Shown here in pieces: positions 9,521 through 17,631 of a stretch of 17,631 nucleotides of DNA (positions are counted from its first letter, which is position 1; the number at the start of each line of letters is the position of its first letter). The notes beneath the pieces are model-generated. The model had not been told where the DNA came from and did not search any database. It was given only the letters and a program-made list of their open reading frames with translations. The DNA comes from Irineochytrium annulatum (Eukaryota; Chytridiomycota; Chytridiomycetes; Chytridiales; Chytridiaceae). The stretch lies in contig JADGJL010000580.1 of NCBI GenBank assembly GCA_027600665.1, forward strand, positions 1-17,631. The letters run 5' to 3'. The translations under genes were made by a program, and so were the position numbers.

Positions 9521-9959
9521 GCGCGCGTCGTGTGTGCGTCGAATGTGATTCGGAGTCGTGTGCGCGCTTTGGCTGTTCAGCAGAAAAGGATGCGCGCTTT
9601 AGCGCGTAAGGGCGACATTGTGTACAAAAAAAATTGTGAATTAAAAACACGAGTAACATTACCAACACCAAGAACAAACATAAATAGCTATCGCAGCTGG
9701 CTCCCCAGTACTTACTGCTAAATGCACCAAAATGTTTTTTGCGTAAGGTCTCCATATATTGTTATTACATGTACCCGCTCGCGGTTCGGTGGGAGCGTCT
9801 CTACACATATTTGTGTACGAATACTTACTTGATAGTCCACGTTCTATTTGTGGTCGCTTAATGCCGCTAACCGTGTCATGAGGTCACGTGGCGTGCCTCT
9901 TCGCCTTCGTACTGTATCCAAAAGCGCTTCATAATTGCGAACCCAAAAATAGTGCTTTC
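9521..9959. other. Convergent intergenic region (two 3' ends)
   Basis: This 439-bp stretch lies between the stops of the plus-strand coiled-coil/MIF4G gene and the minus-strand CC2D2A-like gene, so it holds both 3' UTRs. The first 90 bases are rich in GTGTGCG/GCGCGC and contain a repeated TGCGCGCTTT (9561 and 9591). The part from 9620 to 9700 is A-rich (AAAAAAAATTGTGAATTAAAAA) and is the likely polyadenylation region. No gene is visible. Confidence 0.55.
9593..9606. terminator. Short perfect GC hairpin downstream of the MIF4G gene
   Basis: CGCGCT-TT-AGCGCG is a perfect inverted repeat with 6-bp arms, about 75 bases after the stop codon and just before an A-rich stretch. It may only be a chance palindrome in a CG-rich patch; eukaryotic 3' ends do not need such a hairpin. 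Confidence 0.3.
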
Positions 9960-12900
9960 TTAGTTTCGAATCAACTCCATTGCGGAGAGGTCAGCCATAT
10001 AACCTACGACAAGTTTTAGCCCAGCTCATGTTAACATAATCAATTCGCTTACCGATGCCGATCCAAACGGAGCATGCGCCTAAGGGGTGGCAAAAGATCC
10101 TTGCGGCAATCACGTACATGACCCCAGGTATCGACGCATCCAGGATACCGGCGGACACTATGTACCGTGAGTCATTTCGAGGCATGAATAGTTACGCTAC
10201 CGATTTGATCCGTGATCGCCTCCACGTCCATGTCCTTAAAATGGAAAACATCACCCCGCCACCAATGCCCATCCGGCAACAGATCCACCATCGTCTCATC
10301 CACCAGCCTCGACAAGCTTGGCTCCATATTATTTAGCGAGTTATCCCGAAACAGCGTAAGCGACAGCAACGACCCTCTCGACCCGGCCCTCCGCCTAAAC
10401 GGCGGCGCGTTGGACGCGACGCCGGAGCCGTTGGCATCGAACGGGCTGAACTGGTTGTCCCCCAGGTTCGCGATCGCACGCTCGGTTAGAATGCCGGTGA
10501 GGGTGGACTCGAACCGGTTAAGCTGTGACTGGAGGTGCTTGGAGCCGTCACGGTGGAACTCGGTCTCGGAGATGAAGAGGACGTGGCGGCGGTAGAGCTG
10601 GATGTAGTCGATGAGTTCTTGTAAAAGATTTCTGTGTAAATATAAGAGTAAACAAAACGGCCAACAAAGACAAGCACAGTACTTGTCATCTGTCCGCTCG
10701 TCGCGATTGTAGCTTGGCGATGAATACATAACAAACGTCGGGGCCGAGTCTAAAGTGACGAAATCAATGCTGGAATCTTATTTGGGTTCGAAGACTCACA
10801 AAAGCACTTCAATACGTCTGAGGACTTCAACGCCTCGGGGAAGAAGGGTATCCAATGTTCCGTATTTTCCAGGTTCCATGAGAAGTACGGTCGACTTAGC
10901 AGGTCCGTTTTCTGCACGTTGTAATAGATATTTTCATGATTGAATAACGTTTCCAATCGATCGAAGAGGAAACCCTTCTCTCGGGGGGACTCAAATGTCC
11001 TCCCTAGTTCTTCATCAGCCATCGACGCCCTATTACGTCCTTACCGGTGAGGGCATCCCAATGCACGACCTTGAAGCGCTTATTCGCCTCCTGTGCCTTA
11101 ATAGCGTCCCTCAGATTCGCAAATTCCGATCGTTGGAACTCGACCGAGGGGTTCTCATCGCTATAGTAGTACGAGATCTTGCACGGGGCGAACTCATCAA
11201 AATTCCCCGTGTCCTCCCGCACGGTGATCGGGTTAATAGTGACGACCCACACGTACGGCCGCCGCTTTACTGAAATTCAACAATTAACGCGTTAGTCTAA
11301 ATCAATAAAAATAAAAATACAATAAAATTAAAAAAAGAACTAGGCGCACCTTTACCGATGGCAACATACGCCTTAAACCCCATCCCTAGCAACAACCCAC
11401 ACAACAGCAACGAGTGCTCAATCAACGACCCCCTCCTGGACAACAACATTGTCTGCGGCGACGAGATCTGCCCATAAAAGTTCTCCGTCGCAACCGAATG
11501 CGGGTTCTGGCATAACATCCAACCTGCAATGGCGGTCGAATCCGTCATCAGACTATTATCAACAACCTTCTCCTCCGCAGCGCTCATGTGCAGCGCCATC
11601 AACCTCTTGGTGGCCGTGGATCGGGGCACGATGGGGATGATGTAGGGGATGCGGGAGACGGCCATGGCGGCGTCCTGGGGCGTGAAGAGGCGGGTGTCGT
11701 GCATGGTCACGGGGCGGACGAAGGAGGTTAAGGGGCGGATGACGTTGTTCTCGTCGAGGCCGAGGGTGTTGAAGACGCGGCGGCGGAAGGGGACCCGGAG
11801 GGCTCGGGGAACGGCGGTGTATTGGGTCCAGACGTCGAACTTCGACATGCGATCAATAAGTATTCCATGGTGGCGAAATAGAAGCTTACCAGGTTGCGAG
11901 AGCGCTCCGCGTTGGCGTCTTGGGCGGCTTCGTCTGATACGTCGCGTTAGGACGTTGATATGTGATTTAGGCACTCACATTCGATCTCACTTTCCCTTCG
12001 AGTGCCGCGTCCCTTTGTTCCCTTTCTTGATACCTGATAGTATTTAGAACTTCATGCCTTTCAATAGGCTTACCGCAGATTTCCGATTTTGCGCGACGCC
12101 ACGCAGGTCATTGATGAACTTCGCAGGATGTCTCTTCAGCCAAACTGACGGACTTTAAGAACAAAGTGTGAAATATCAGCAGCACGTACGCTCCTCCGGG
12201 TATGTGTAGGCGTCCACAATCTTGGCCCAAGCCCACCGCTCCTGCGTCAAGTCCATGATGCTCACTTCGATGCAGGCCTGGTCGGACTCGTTCGTCACGC
12301 TGTCGGGTGAATTGAGCTTGAGGACCTGCCAGATCGGCTTTTTCGCGGAAAGAAAGACTCGCGTGAGGGGGAAAAAGGCTGTCGCGACGAGCTCCGTGTG
12401 GCTGCGAATGTTGTCAGTGTCGATGTTTCGGGGAGTTGACGTACGCAACGACGCCTGTCTCGTTGTAGTCCAGAAGCGAGACCTGGATGGTTTGACGTTC
12501 AACCCACTGCTGCACGTCTTGTATCTCACCGGGGGGGATCGTGATGTTGAATGTGAGGTCTTGGTCCCACTCTGGCTTTGTCTAACACGAATACCCAGTC
12601 AGCGCTTTCCAACGCAACATCGGCTCACCGATCCAATGACCGCGGTGGTCTCATGAACGACTCCTGCGCATTCTACCCGAACCAGCGGGTCCATGGATTG
12701 ATAGTCAATCTCCTTCTTAAACCGCTTCTTCAACCTCGAGTATCCCCTCAAATTCCGCGCCGCGCACACGCGGACCACGATCTTCCGTCTAAGCGCGTTC
12801 ATGTCGTCGATGTACCCGTTTTTGATAATCTCCGACGTGAGCGTCTCCTGGTTCGTAAAAAAGAACTCAGGGTCGTCCAATTGTAGCGATTCCAGGTACG

Positions 12901-13565
12901 AATTCGGGTCCGGGTAAGAGCAGATGAAGTGCCGAGCGACGACGACTTTCTGTACTGCAGTTTAAACAGAGGATCCAAGCAAGCTCACGTCTAATATAAT
13001 CATACCGCATTACTGTTCGCTATTGGCAGACCTGGATGCCACTCTTCTTCATCTGGGATGTCTTTTGTCACTGAGTACTGCGCATAAGACGTGATCAATA
13101 CAAGCGAGATCTGGCAAAGAACACCCACATCAAGCTGCTCGTTATATTGCATTAACGCCTTGTCCCTCTTCTGCGCAAGAGTCGCTTGGTAATCAGCCAA
13201 GAACTCGAGGAAATCCTCAAAGTCCATCGCGCCAGTGCATGAGCTCTCATACTGATACAAGAACAGTTTGACCTGCTCCAAGCTGACGGGCGGTCCCAGT
13301 CGTGGCTGTAAGGAATGCAATGAGTGCCCGCGTCCTCCTTAGTGAAGTTCCAAATTCCCCAACATACGATCAACGTATGCAACTCATGCGCCGTCAGCCT
13401 GTAGTTCAGCTTCAGCTTCCAGCTCATCGGTGGGTCATCAAAGTCCTTGCTATCGCCCGCGTTCAGCTGGTCGGTCTCGATCTCAGCCTCGCTGATGGCA
13501 TCCTCGGAGTACTGGTTGAAGATGAACCGGAACCTCCGACTCTGATACTCGGTAAAATGCGCCAT
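9960..13565 (-). CDS. CC2D2A-like ciliary C2/transglutaminase-fold protein, short form
   Basis: CC2D2A is a transition-zone (MKS module) protein at the ciliary base. Fifteen exons, phase-consistent: 13565-13368, 13305-13006, 12949-12629, 12581-12445, 12401-12190, 12144-12074, 12033-11979, 11933-11890, 11839-11356, 11269-11045, 11003-10800, 10749-10683, 10631-10201, 10157-10053, 10003-9960; 2898 nt, 965 aa. Residues about 216-390 form a C2-like sandwich (ALRRKIVVRVCAARNL, MDPLVRVECAG, KPEWDQDLTFNI, HTELVATAFFPLTRVF). Residues about 447-760 match the degenerate transglutaminase-like domain: NVIRPLTSFVRPV, AVSRIPYIIPIVP, SLIEHSLLLCGLLLGMGFKA, PYVWVVTINP, VVHWDALTG, NIYYNVQKTDLLSRPYF. The C-terminus IPGVMYVIAARIF... 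CSVWIGIG, ending LIRN, matches CC2D2A (CEP76 is the more distant alternative). It is much shorter than animal CC2D2A (about 1,600 aa), mostly missing N-terminal sequence. Exons 7 and 8 (residues 414-446) are the least certain, supported only by phase. Confidence 0.82.
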
Positions 13566-14193
13566 GACGCTTCCCAGGCGCGCGCGTGCAGGACTATGAC
13601 GGAGACCACAGTGAGATCGCGGGGTATGAAAGTGGGAGGACGGCGGTCAATTTCGCCCATTCATCACTAGGCTCCCCAATTTACGCTGCGATCTTGATCC
13701 GAGCCCGCATCCGGGCTGACCTTAATGAGCCAGATTCTTCTTCTCTCAGCATCGTTCGTGAAGGATCGTGGTCTAACCTTTACTGAGCGAAACGATCTCA
13801 CCGAACGTTTTTTAAGTGTAGGATTTGTTCGCGGGTGACTAGGGATGTCGAAGCGATGCACCGACTTGATTAATTGGTATGGCGGTGGCATTGAGACTCA
13901 GGGACGAATCACATCTAGGGGGCGCGTCGTAGGTCGAGGCTTCGGCAGCGGGGCAGACCACAGAGCACGATACGCTGGCACGCGACGAATGTCCCACCCC
14001 CGACAACAGCGGTTTGGTCTGTTGCGCATGCGGCTGCGACTTTAGTTTCACTTATCACTTTCGTCGCTTAAGACACGCCAATATACTGTAGCAGTCTGAC
14101 TATCTCGGACGTAAGTTGTAACGCTCGAGGGTAATAAGGAAATCAAGAGAAAACTTGGCATAAGTTATTACACTCCTCCATACTGCCATCAAC
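13566..14193. other. Intergenic: CC2D2A-like promoter and UBE3D 3' UTR
   Basis: This 628-bp stretch sits between two minus-strand genes. It should contain the 3' UTR of the UBE3D-like gene and the promoter of the CC2D2A-like gene. The open frames in it are short and translate to Ser/Arg-rich sequence without motifs. I see no RFX-type X-box I would defend, no repeat and no RNA gene. Confidence 0.5.
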
Positions 14194-16107
14194 TTAGACG
14201 GGCCGGTCAACAGCAGAGTTTTGAAGATGGGACGCCATGGTCAAGTCCAGAGGAATCTGCGCAATGCTAAATCCGTTCATTGTTCTCAAAGCCCTCGGCA
14301 TCGCCGCTGTAGAACCCTTCAAAGTGCGCAGCAGATCCTCAATAAACAATCCCTCAAACGGGGGGAGCTTTTCTAAGGTCTTGTCGGTCGCCCATGTCGC
14401 CAAAACACTATAAAGAATTGATTATTATGCGTCGCGATGTCCCAACCAACCCAGCGGACGAGTCAGCGTTCTCGCGGCAATCAATATAAAGCACCTTTAA
14501 TGCTTTGAGAAGTTAGGATTTATATAACGTAAAATTGTCACCTCGACAGAAAGGCGCGTCGGACTTTTGACTATTAAACATAAAAGCGTTCGAATTCAAC
14601 AGCCAAAGCTAAAACAGGAAGATTAATTTCACAACTTTATTGCCCATAGTATCATACCAGCAACATCGGCTCACTCGAACCTCTGGGATACAGAACGAAC
14701 TTGTACACCGCATGTGCATTTGCAGACTCGGACATCAGGTCTCCAATATATGAAGAGAAGGGCTGGTGTCCAATGATTCTGTTAGGGTCGAAATTAGGTC
14801 ACGATGAAAAAACTTGGGCAAACCGTGAGTTTAGCTCCACGTCAACGGTATATCTCCAGAACTTGAAAACGGTGTTGACTACGTCGACGGTTACTGACAT
14901 AGGCAAAGAAAAGATTGTATGTACCTTCTTCGTCATTCTCCCTCTTATACTGCAAAGACTCTCCCAGCACAGTCCTGCATTTCCCGCATGAAACCGGTGC
15001 CCATTTTAACGGCCGCAAAGCCCGGGCAGCCTTCCTCCTGTACTACGAACAAATTTAAACCAGCTAAACAACGTAGAAAAAGAGGGTGCAAGAGAATGTA
15101 TCCAACCGTGTGGACCTCTGAACAGACGCTTAAGTTGAACACAGGTGTATAAAATCGGACTTTCAAAGCACACAACAAATCCATGAATATTGATATTGGA
15201 AGAATGTATCAGACATCGCTCAAACGCCTTAAAAGCACGTCTTTCTTGTTCTTCCTTCGAAGGGGCATCTAAGTTATGACTCACGACTTACGGTTTCGAG
15301 ACTCTCAGCATCCTTGTGCTTTTCCTCCCCTCGCGCGCCTCCGGTTGACGCGTGGTCGAGCTCGTTATCCACATCCACATCGCCATCCGACTTCACATGC
15401 GAGCTCACGACGGCCACATCCGGCGACGACCGATCCCCATCTTGATCGCCCTCATCGCGCGCCGCGTTAAAGTCCACCGCCTCCGATGCGACGTCGAGAC
15501 CGTTCAGAAGAAGCTGGCCCACGCCGCCGACCAAACACTCGCCCTCCGACGCCGGAATAACCGATCCGACGTGACCCCTGCGCAGGAACGAGTAGTCCTC
15601 CAAGTGGCACGCCCACGAGTCCAGCAGCTCGTGCCAATGCTCCGACGGCAGATCCAGAACGCGCTTAAACCGGGTATTTTGCTCCCCGGGTAGCTCGCGC
15701 ACGAGGTCCGATCCACAGGAGTGGCATCGCACGCGTCGCAAATCCTTCATCCACCGCGCACCAAACACCGGTGTCGACGCGCTGTCGTCCTCGGCCGATG
15801 GCAGATGATGCGCCCGAACGGGGGCCTTCAAGACGACCTCAGCGCTGCCCTCAAGCGGAGTTGACGATATCACGGCGTCGTTGAAGTCCACGGGGATAGG
15901 AAGCGGGACTCGGAGTGATGGGGATGGTGACGCTCGATCCGGGTAGAACGTGACGGCGCCGCCTTGGTAGCTCAGCGCGGATGCACACCGTTGCACGTTG
16001 CACGTAGAAAGGGCGGTCGATGAAATGATGAGCCGCATTTCGACGGGGAGGTCCATGTGACACGTCAGGGATTTCACGTTCGGTAGAAGCTCAAAAAAGA
16101 ACGACAT
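14194..16107 (-). CDS. UBE3D: UBE3D/Ipa1-type HECT_2 E3 ubiquitin ligase
   Basis: Member of the E2-binding, HECT-like UBE3D family; the yeast relative Ipa1 is linked to mRNA 3'-end processing and the animal protein binds an E2. Exons: 16107-15292, 15042-14925, 14878-14824, 14778-14658, 14608-14529, 14407-14194; 1404 nt, 467 aa, longer than the human protein (about 390). Seen: first CxxC at 128-131 (VRCHSCGSDLV), then LPSEHWHELLDSWACH at 153-168 and GECLVGG, an acidic spacer (about 205-272), a second CxxC-x3-LG block at 291-298 (CGKCRTVLGES), FKFWRYTVDVELN, AHAVYKFVLYP, MLLLWLLNSNAFMF, and the C-terminal AAMPRALRTMNGFSIAQIPL. The motif order and final helix match UBE3D well. The first intron (249 nt) is long for this gene and could hide a further small exon; the last donor (GTTATA) is weak but is the only phase-2 site that joins to the final exon. 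Confidence 0.87.
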
Positions 16108-16414
16108 GACGGCGCTAGTTTATGCTAAAGCAAAAAGGGACCTAGGGCGGACGTTAACTGTAAACTTTGTTCTTCGAAGGTCGCGCGTGAAGAACGAGAG
16201 GAAAAAAGCATTTCCATCACTATCACCTCAAAGAATTTTGCTAGTTCGAAAGAATCACGGTGGTTTGAGCTATGGGCATGTAAACCGAAGCAGTTTATGA
16301 ACGACGTCGATCCGGAGTGGGCGTGAATGGACTTCGCGTTTAATTGACAGCACAGTTATAAAGACGAAGTCAGCACCCATCCCACATTTAGTTTGACTGA
16401 TTTCAAACGCGTGC
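16108..16414. other. Upstream region of the UBE3D-like gene
   Basis: This stretch of about 307 bp precedes the minus-strand UBE3D-like start and should hold its promoter. I see no conserved reading frame on either strand and no repeat. Its right border is where similarity to the coiled-coil gene begins. Confidence 0.45.
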
Positions 16415-16500
16415 GAGATGACCGCTCTGCGAGCCAAGCTTCGCGCCGAAATGGCACCGTCGGTGCCGACGGAACAATTGGAAATGCCCGCTGCGGACGG
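16415..16500 (+). pseudogene. Fragment related to exon 1 of the coiled-coil/MIF4G gene (copy C)
   Basis: From an ATG at 16418 the plus strand reads MTALRAKLRAEMAPSV, then about eight residues on LEMPAADGALI. This parallels AAIRAGMRAEMAVMV and LDMAALRAEVW at the start of the gene at 7973. Similarity fades by about 16500, after which the frame continues without recognisable content, so this is a truncated fragment rather than a gene. Its frame differs from that of the following fragment at 16659. Confidence 0.6.
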
Positions 16501-16658
16501 AGCTCTGATCACTGCTTTAAAAAAATGGACAAAATAACTAGATGTACTGTCGTCAAAGCCCAACACGTTGAGGTAACCACATGGGAACCGAGCGCGCCTC
16601 CCGTCACCGTGCGGACGATGCAACCGTGCCGTCAGCATCAGCATCCCGTCCGAAATGT

Positions 16659-16942
16659 GGCTGCGTCGGCCGACATCGCCGCGCTGCGAGCCGAGCTCCG
16701 CGCTGAAATGGCCGCGTCGGTGGCGAAGCAGAAGTCGGAGATTGCGCCCGGAGCTTGCCGATCTGGAGCTCCGGCGGGTCAGAGAGATCAGCGTCAGAGG
16801 GGATCTGAGGATGCCTGAGGTGATTATCGCAGAGTGGCAATCATAGCCTGATCTTTTTTCGAAAGGGCTTCGTGCAAGGGAGGAGACAGATGATCGAGGG
16901 GCAGAGGTAGATAATTTGAAAGCAGAGCTGGAGACGATGCAG
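16659..16942 (+). pseudogene. Decayed paralog of the 5' exons of the coiled-coil/MIF4G gene (copy B)
   Basis: The plus strand reads ADIAALRAELRAEMAASVAK, then shifts frame by one near 16745 and continues RPELADLELRRVREI to PE at 16819. A GTGATT donor follows, at the position equivalent to the GTATTG donor ending exon 1 of the gene at 7973. After about 46 bases an exon resumes, reading REETDDRGAEVDNLKAELET then MQ, ending at 16942 before GTACCG, as the intact gene reads SDDLAFEVIKLKEELQSME before GTATTA. Both exon-intron boundaries are therefore shared. Beyond 16942 nothing corresponds to exon 3 or the MIF4G domain; the tandem array begins instead. The frameshift and missing 3' part make it a pseudogene or truncated copy. 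Confidence 0.68.
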
Positions 16943-17051
16943 GTACCGTTACGCGGCATGTCGAGTCGGGCATGACATGCGAAATGCACAAAAGCTGCAT
17001 TCGCCGCAAAACATTGAATGAGAAAGCGCAAAACGGACATGGCAAAAACTA

Positions 17052-17097
17052 CTCAATTGTCCTGCTTACGTACACGCAATTGTCATGCTAACGAACA
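17052..17097. repeat. 23-bp minisatellite, first cluster (2 copies)
   Basis: Two adjacent copies of a 23-bp unit, consensus CGCAATTGTCNTGCTAACGTACA, begin at 17052 (CTCAATTGTCCTGCTTACG...) and 17075 (CGCAATTGTCATGCTAACGA...). Each contains the palindrome CAATTG. Confidence 0.88.
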
Positions 17098-17223
17098 CGC
17101 AAGACAGGTACAGTATATTGGATGCTCAAAATCGTTCCGAAGACATGGGAAATACTCAAAAGCTGCATTCGCTGTAAAACGGGAGTTGATTGAGCAAGCG
17201 CAAACAAGACATGACAAAAATCA

Positions 17224-17316
17224 CGCAATTGTCTTGCTAACGTACACTCAATTGTCTAGCTAATGTGCACGCAATTGTCCTGCTAACGTACACGCAATTG
17301 TCTTTGCTAACGTAGA
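17224..17316. repeat. 23-bp minisatellite, second cluster (4 copies)
   Basis: Four adjacent copies of the same unit begin at 17224, 17247, 17270 and 17293; the last is 24 bp through one extra T. Copies at 17224 and 17270 differ at one base (T or C after GTC), which suggests recent amplification. Both clusters are followed by CGCAAGA, indicating that the whole composite block was duplicated. Confidence 0.9.
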
Positions 17317-17400
17317 CGCAAGATGCGTACAGCATATCGGAATGCTCAAATCGTTCCGAAGACAAGCGAAATGCTCAAAGGCTGCATACGCCGTGTCGGG

Positions 17401-17567
17401 CGGAACGCTCTTTCACATTTCTGGGGTTATACATATAGGTTCGATATGCCATAATCACTAAGAGGTGATGCGCCCAAATGTTCCCATCCGATAGAAATCA
17501 CGCTCATTCCTGGTGAAAGAGCACACCAATAGGTTATTGGTGGAATAAAGTGGATAGTGTTCGCAAC
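17401..17567. other. Non-coding stretch at right edge with a hairpin
   Basis: Between the tandem array and the G-tract block I see no reading frame of interest. The only structure is the inverted repeat at 17524-17542. Confidence 0.4.
17524..17542. repeat. Perfect inverted repeat (8-bp arms, 3-nt loop)
   Basis: CACCAATA-GGT-TATTGGTG can fold as a perfect 8-bp stem. It includes CCAAT on one arm and ATTGG on the other, so it could equally be a double CCAAT-box; no gene start is visible in the window to connect it to. Confidence 0.7.
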
Positions 17568-17631
17568 GGGACGGGACGGGTCGGTTTCGGGTCGGGATCA
17601 AAAAAAAACGGGTCGGTTTAGGGCAGGATCC
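17568..17631 (+). repeat. G-tract block with repeated ACGGGTCGGTTT
   Basis: Five GGG tracts fall within 17568-17596 and a sixth follows at 17610. The 12-mer ACGGGTCGGTTT occurs at 17576 and 17608, 32 bases apart, separated by a run of nine A. The block is G-rich on the plus strand only and could form a quadruplex. The window ends here, so its full length is unknown. Confidence 0.75.

Larger units (their letters stand above)
16981..17400. repeat. Higher-order tandem array (about 169 and 218 bp periods)
   Basis: A composite block recurs three times. Its anchor, GAAATGCNCAAAAGCTGCAT with variants, starts at 16981, 17150 and 17368. A second anchor, ATGCTCAAAATCGTTCCGAAGACA, occurs at about 17123 and again at about 17342 (lacking one A). 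Between anchors lie runs of a 23-bp unit, two in the first interval and four in the second. The difference in unit number (46 bp plus small indels) explains the two spacings. It overlaps no convincing gene. Confidence 0.85.

Noticed and set aside
9960..13565. Call as CEP76 instead of CC2D2A
   Set aside because: CEP76 shares the same domain pair, but the block NIYYNVQKTDLLSRPYF, the VSRIPYIIP segment and the LIRN ending fit CC2D2A better; the relationship is still left as CC2D2A-like.
15276..15693. Plus-strand open frames opposite the UBE3D-like gene
   Set aside because: They are antisense shadows of exon 1, rich in His/Arg/Pro, without conserved content.
17052..17316. CRISPR-like array
   Set aside because: The units are directly adjacent with no unique spacers, and the setting is eukaryotic with introns; it is a minisatellite.
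17568..17631. Telomere
   Set aside because: Only a single GGTTTAGGG-like unit is present, not a tandem telomeric array.

Overview
This window looks like nuclear DNA from a fungus, probably a zoosporic (flagellated, chytrid-like) one. Genes are densely packed and interrupted by short GT-AG introns, mostly 40 to 125 nt. Each spliced model below keeps phase through every junction and recovers a known eukaryotic family. A PHO85-type kinase, a yeast-type succinyl-CoA ligase alpha subunit and an Mtm1-type carrier fit a fungus. A relative of the ciliary transition-zone protein CC2D2A suggests a lineage that still builds a flagellum. The species cannot be named from the sequence alone.

Layout. Positions 1-5142 hold three minus-strand genes head to tail: a PHO85-like cyclin-dependent kinase (C-terminus cut by the window edge), mitochondrial succinyl-CoA ligase alpha (LSC1) and a p47/Shp1 UBA-SEP-UBX cofactor of Cdc48/p97. 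A 632-bp divergent intergenic region separates them from a plus-strand SLC25A39/40/Mtm1 mitochondrial carrier (5775-7356). Next comes the least familiar gene, on the plus strand (7973-9520): an N-terminal helical, coiled-coil-like region with in-frame internal duplications, joined to a C-terminal domain that reads as a diverged eIF4G-type MIF4G (HEAT) domain. Converging on it is a 15-exon minus-strand gene (13565-9960) for a shortened CC2D2A-like C2 plus inactive-transglutaminase-fold protein. Upstream of that, also on the minus strand, is a UBE3D/Ipa1 (HECT_2) gene (16107-14194).

The right end (about 16.4-17.6 kb) differs in character. It has two decayed, frameshifted fragments related to the 5' exons of the coiled-coil/MIF4G gene, one keeping the same two exon-intron boundaries. 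These run into a higher-order tandem array containing six 23-24 bp units, then a hairpin and a G-tract block at the edge. The neighbouring genes are mainly housekeeping functions (phosphate/cell-cycle signalling, TCA cycle, Cdc48 adaptor, mitochondrial carrier, E3/mRNA processing, cilium) and do not form a pathway. The most promising novelty is the coiled-coil-MIF4G family and its decayed relative next to the repeat array. All family assignments were made by reading motifs by eye; no database search was run.
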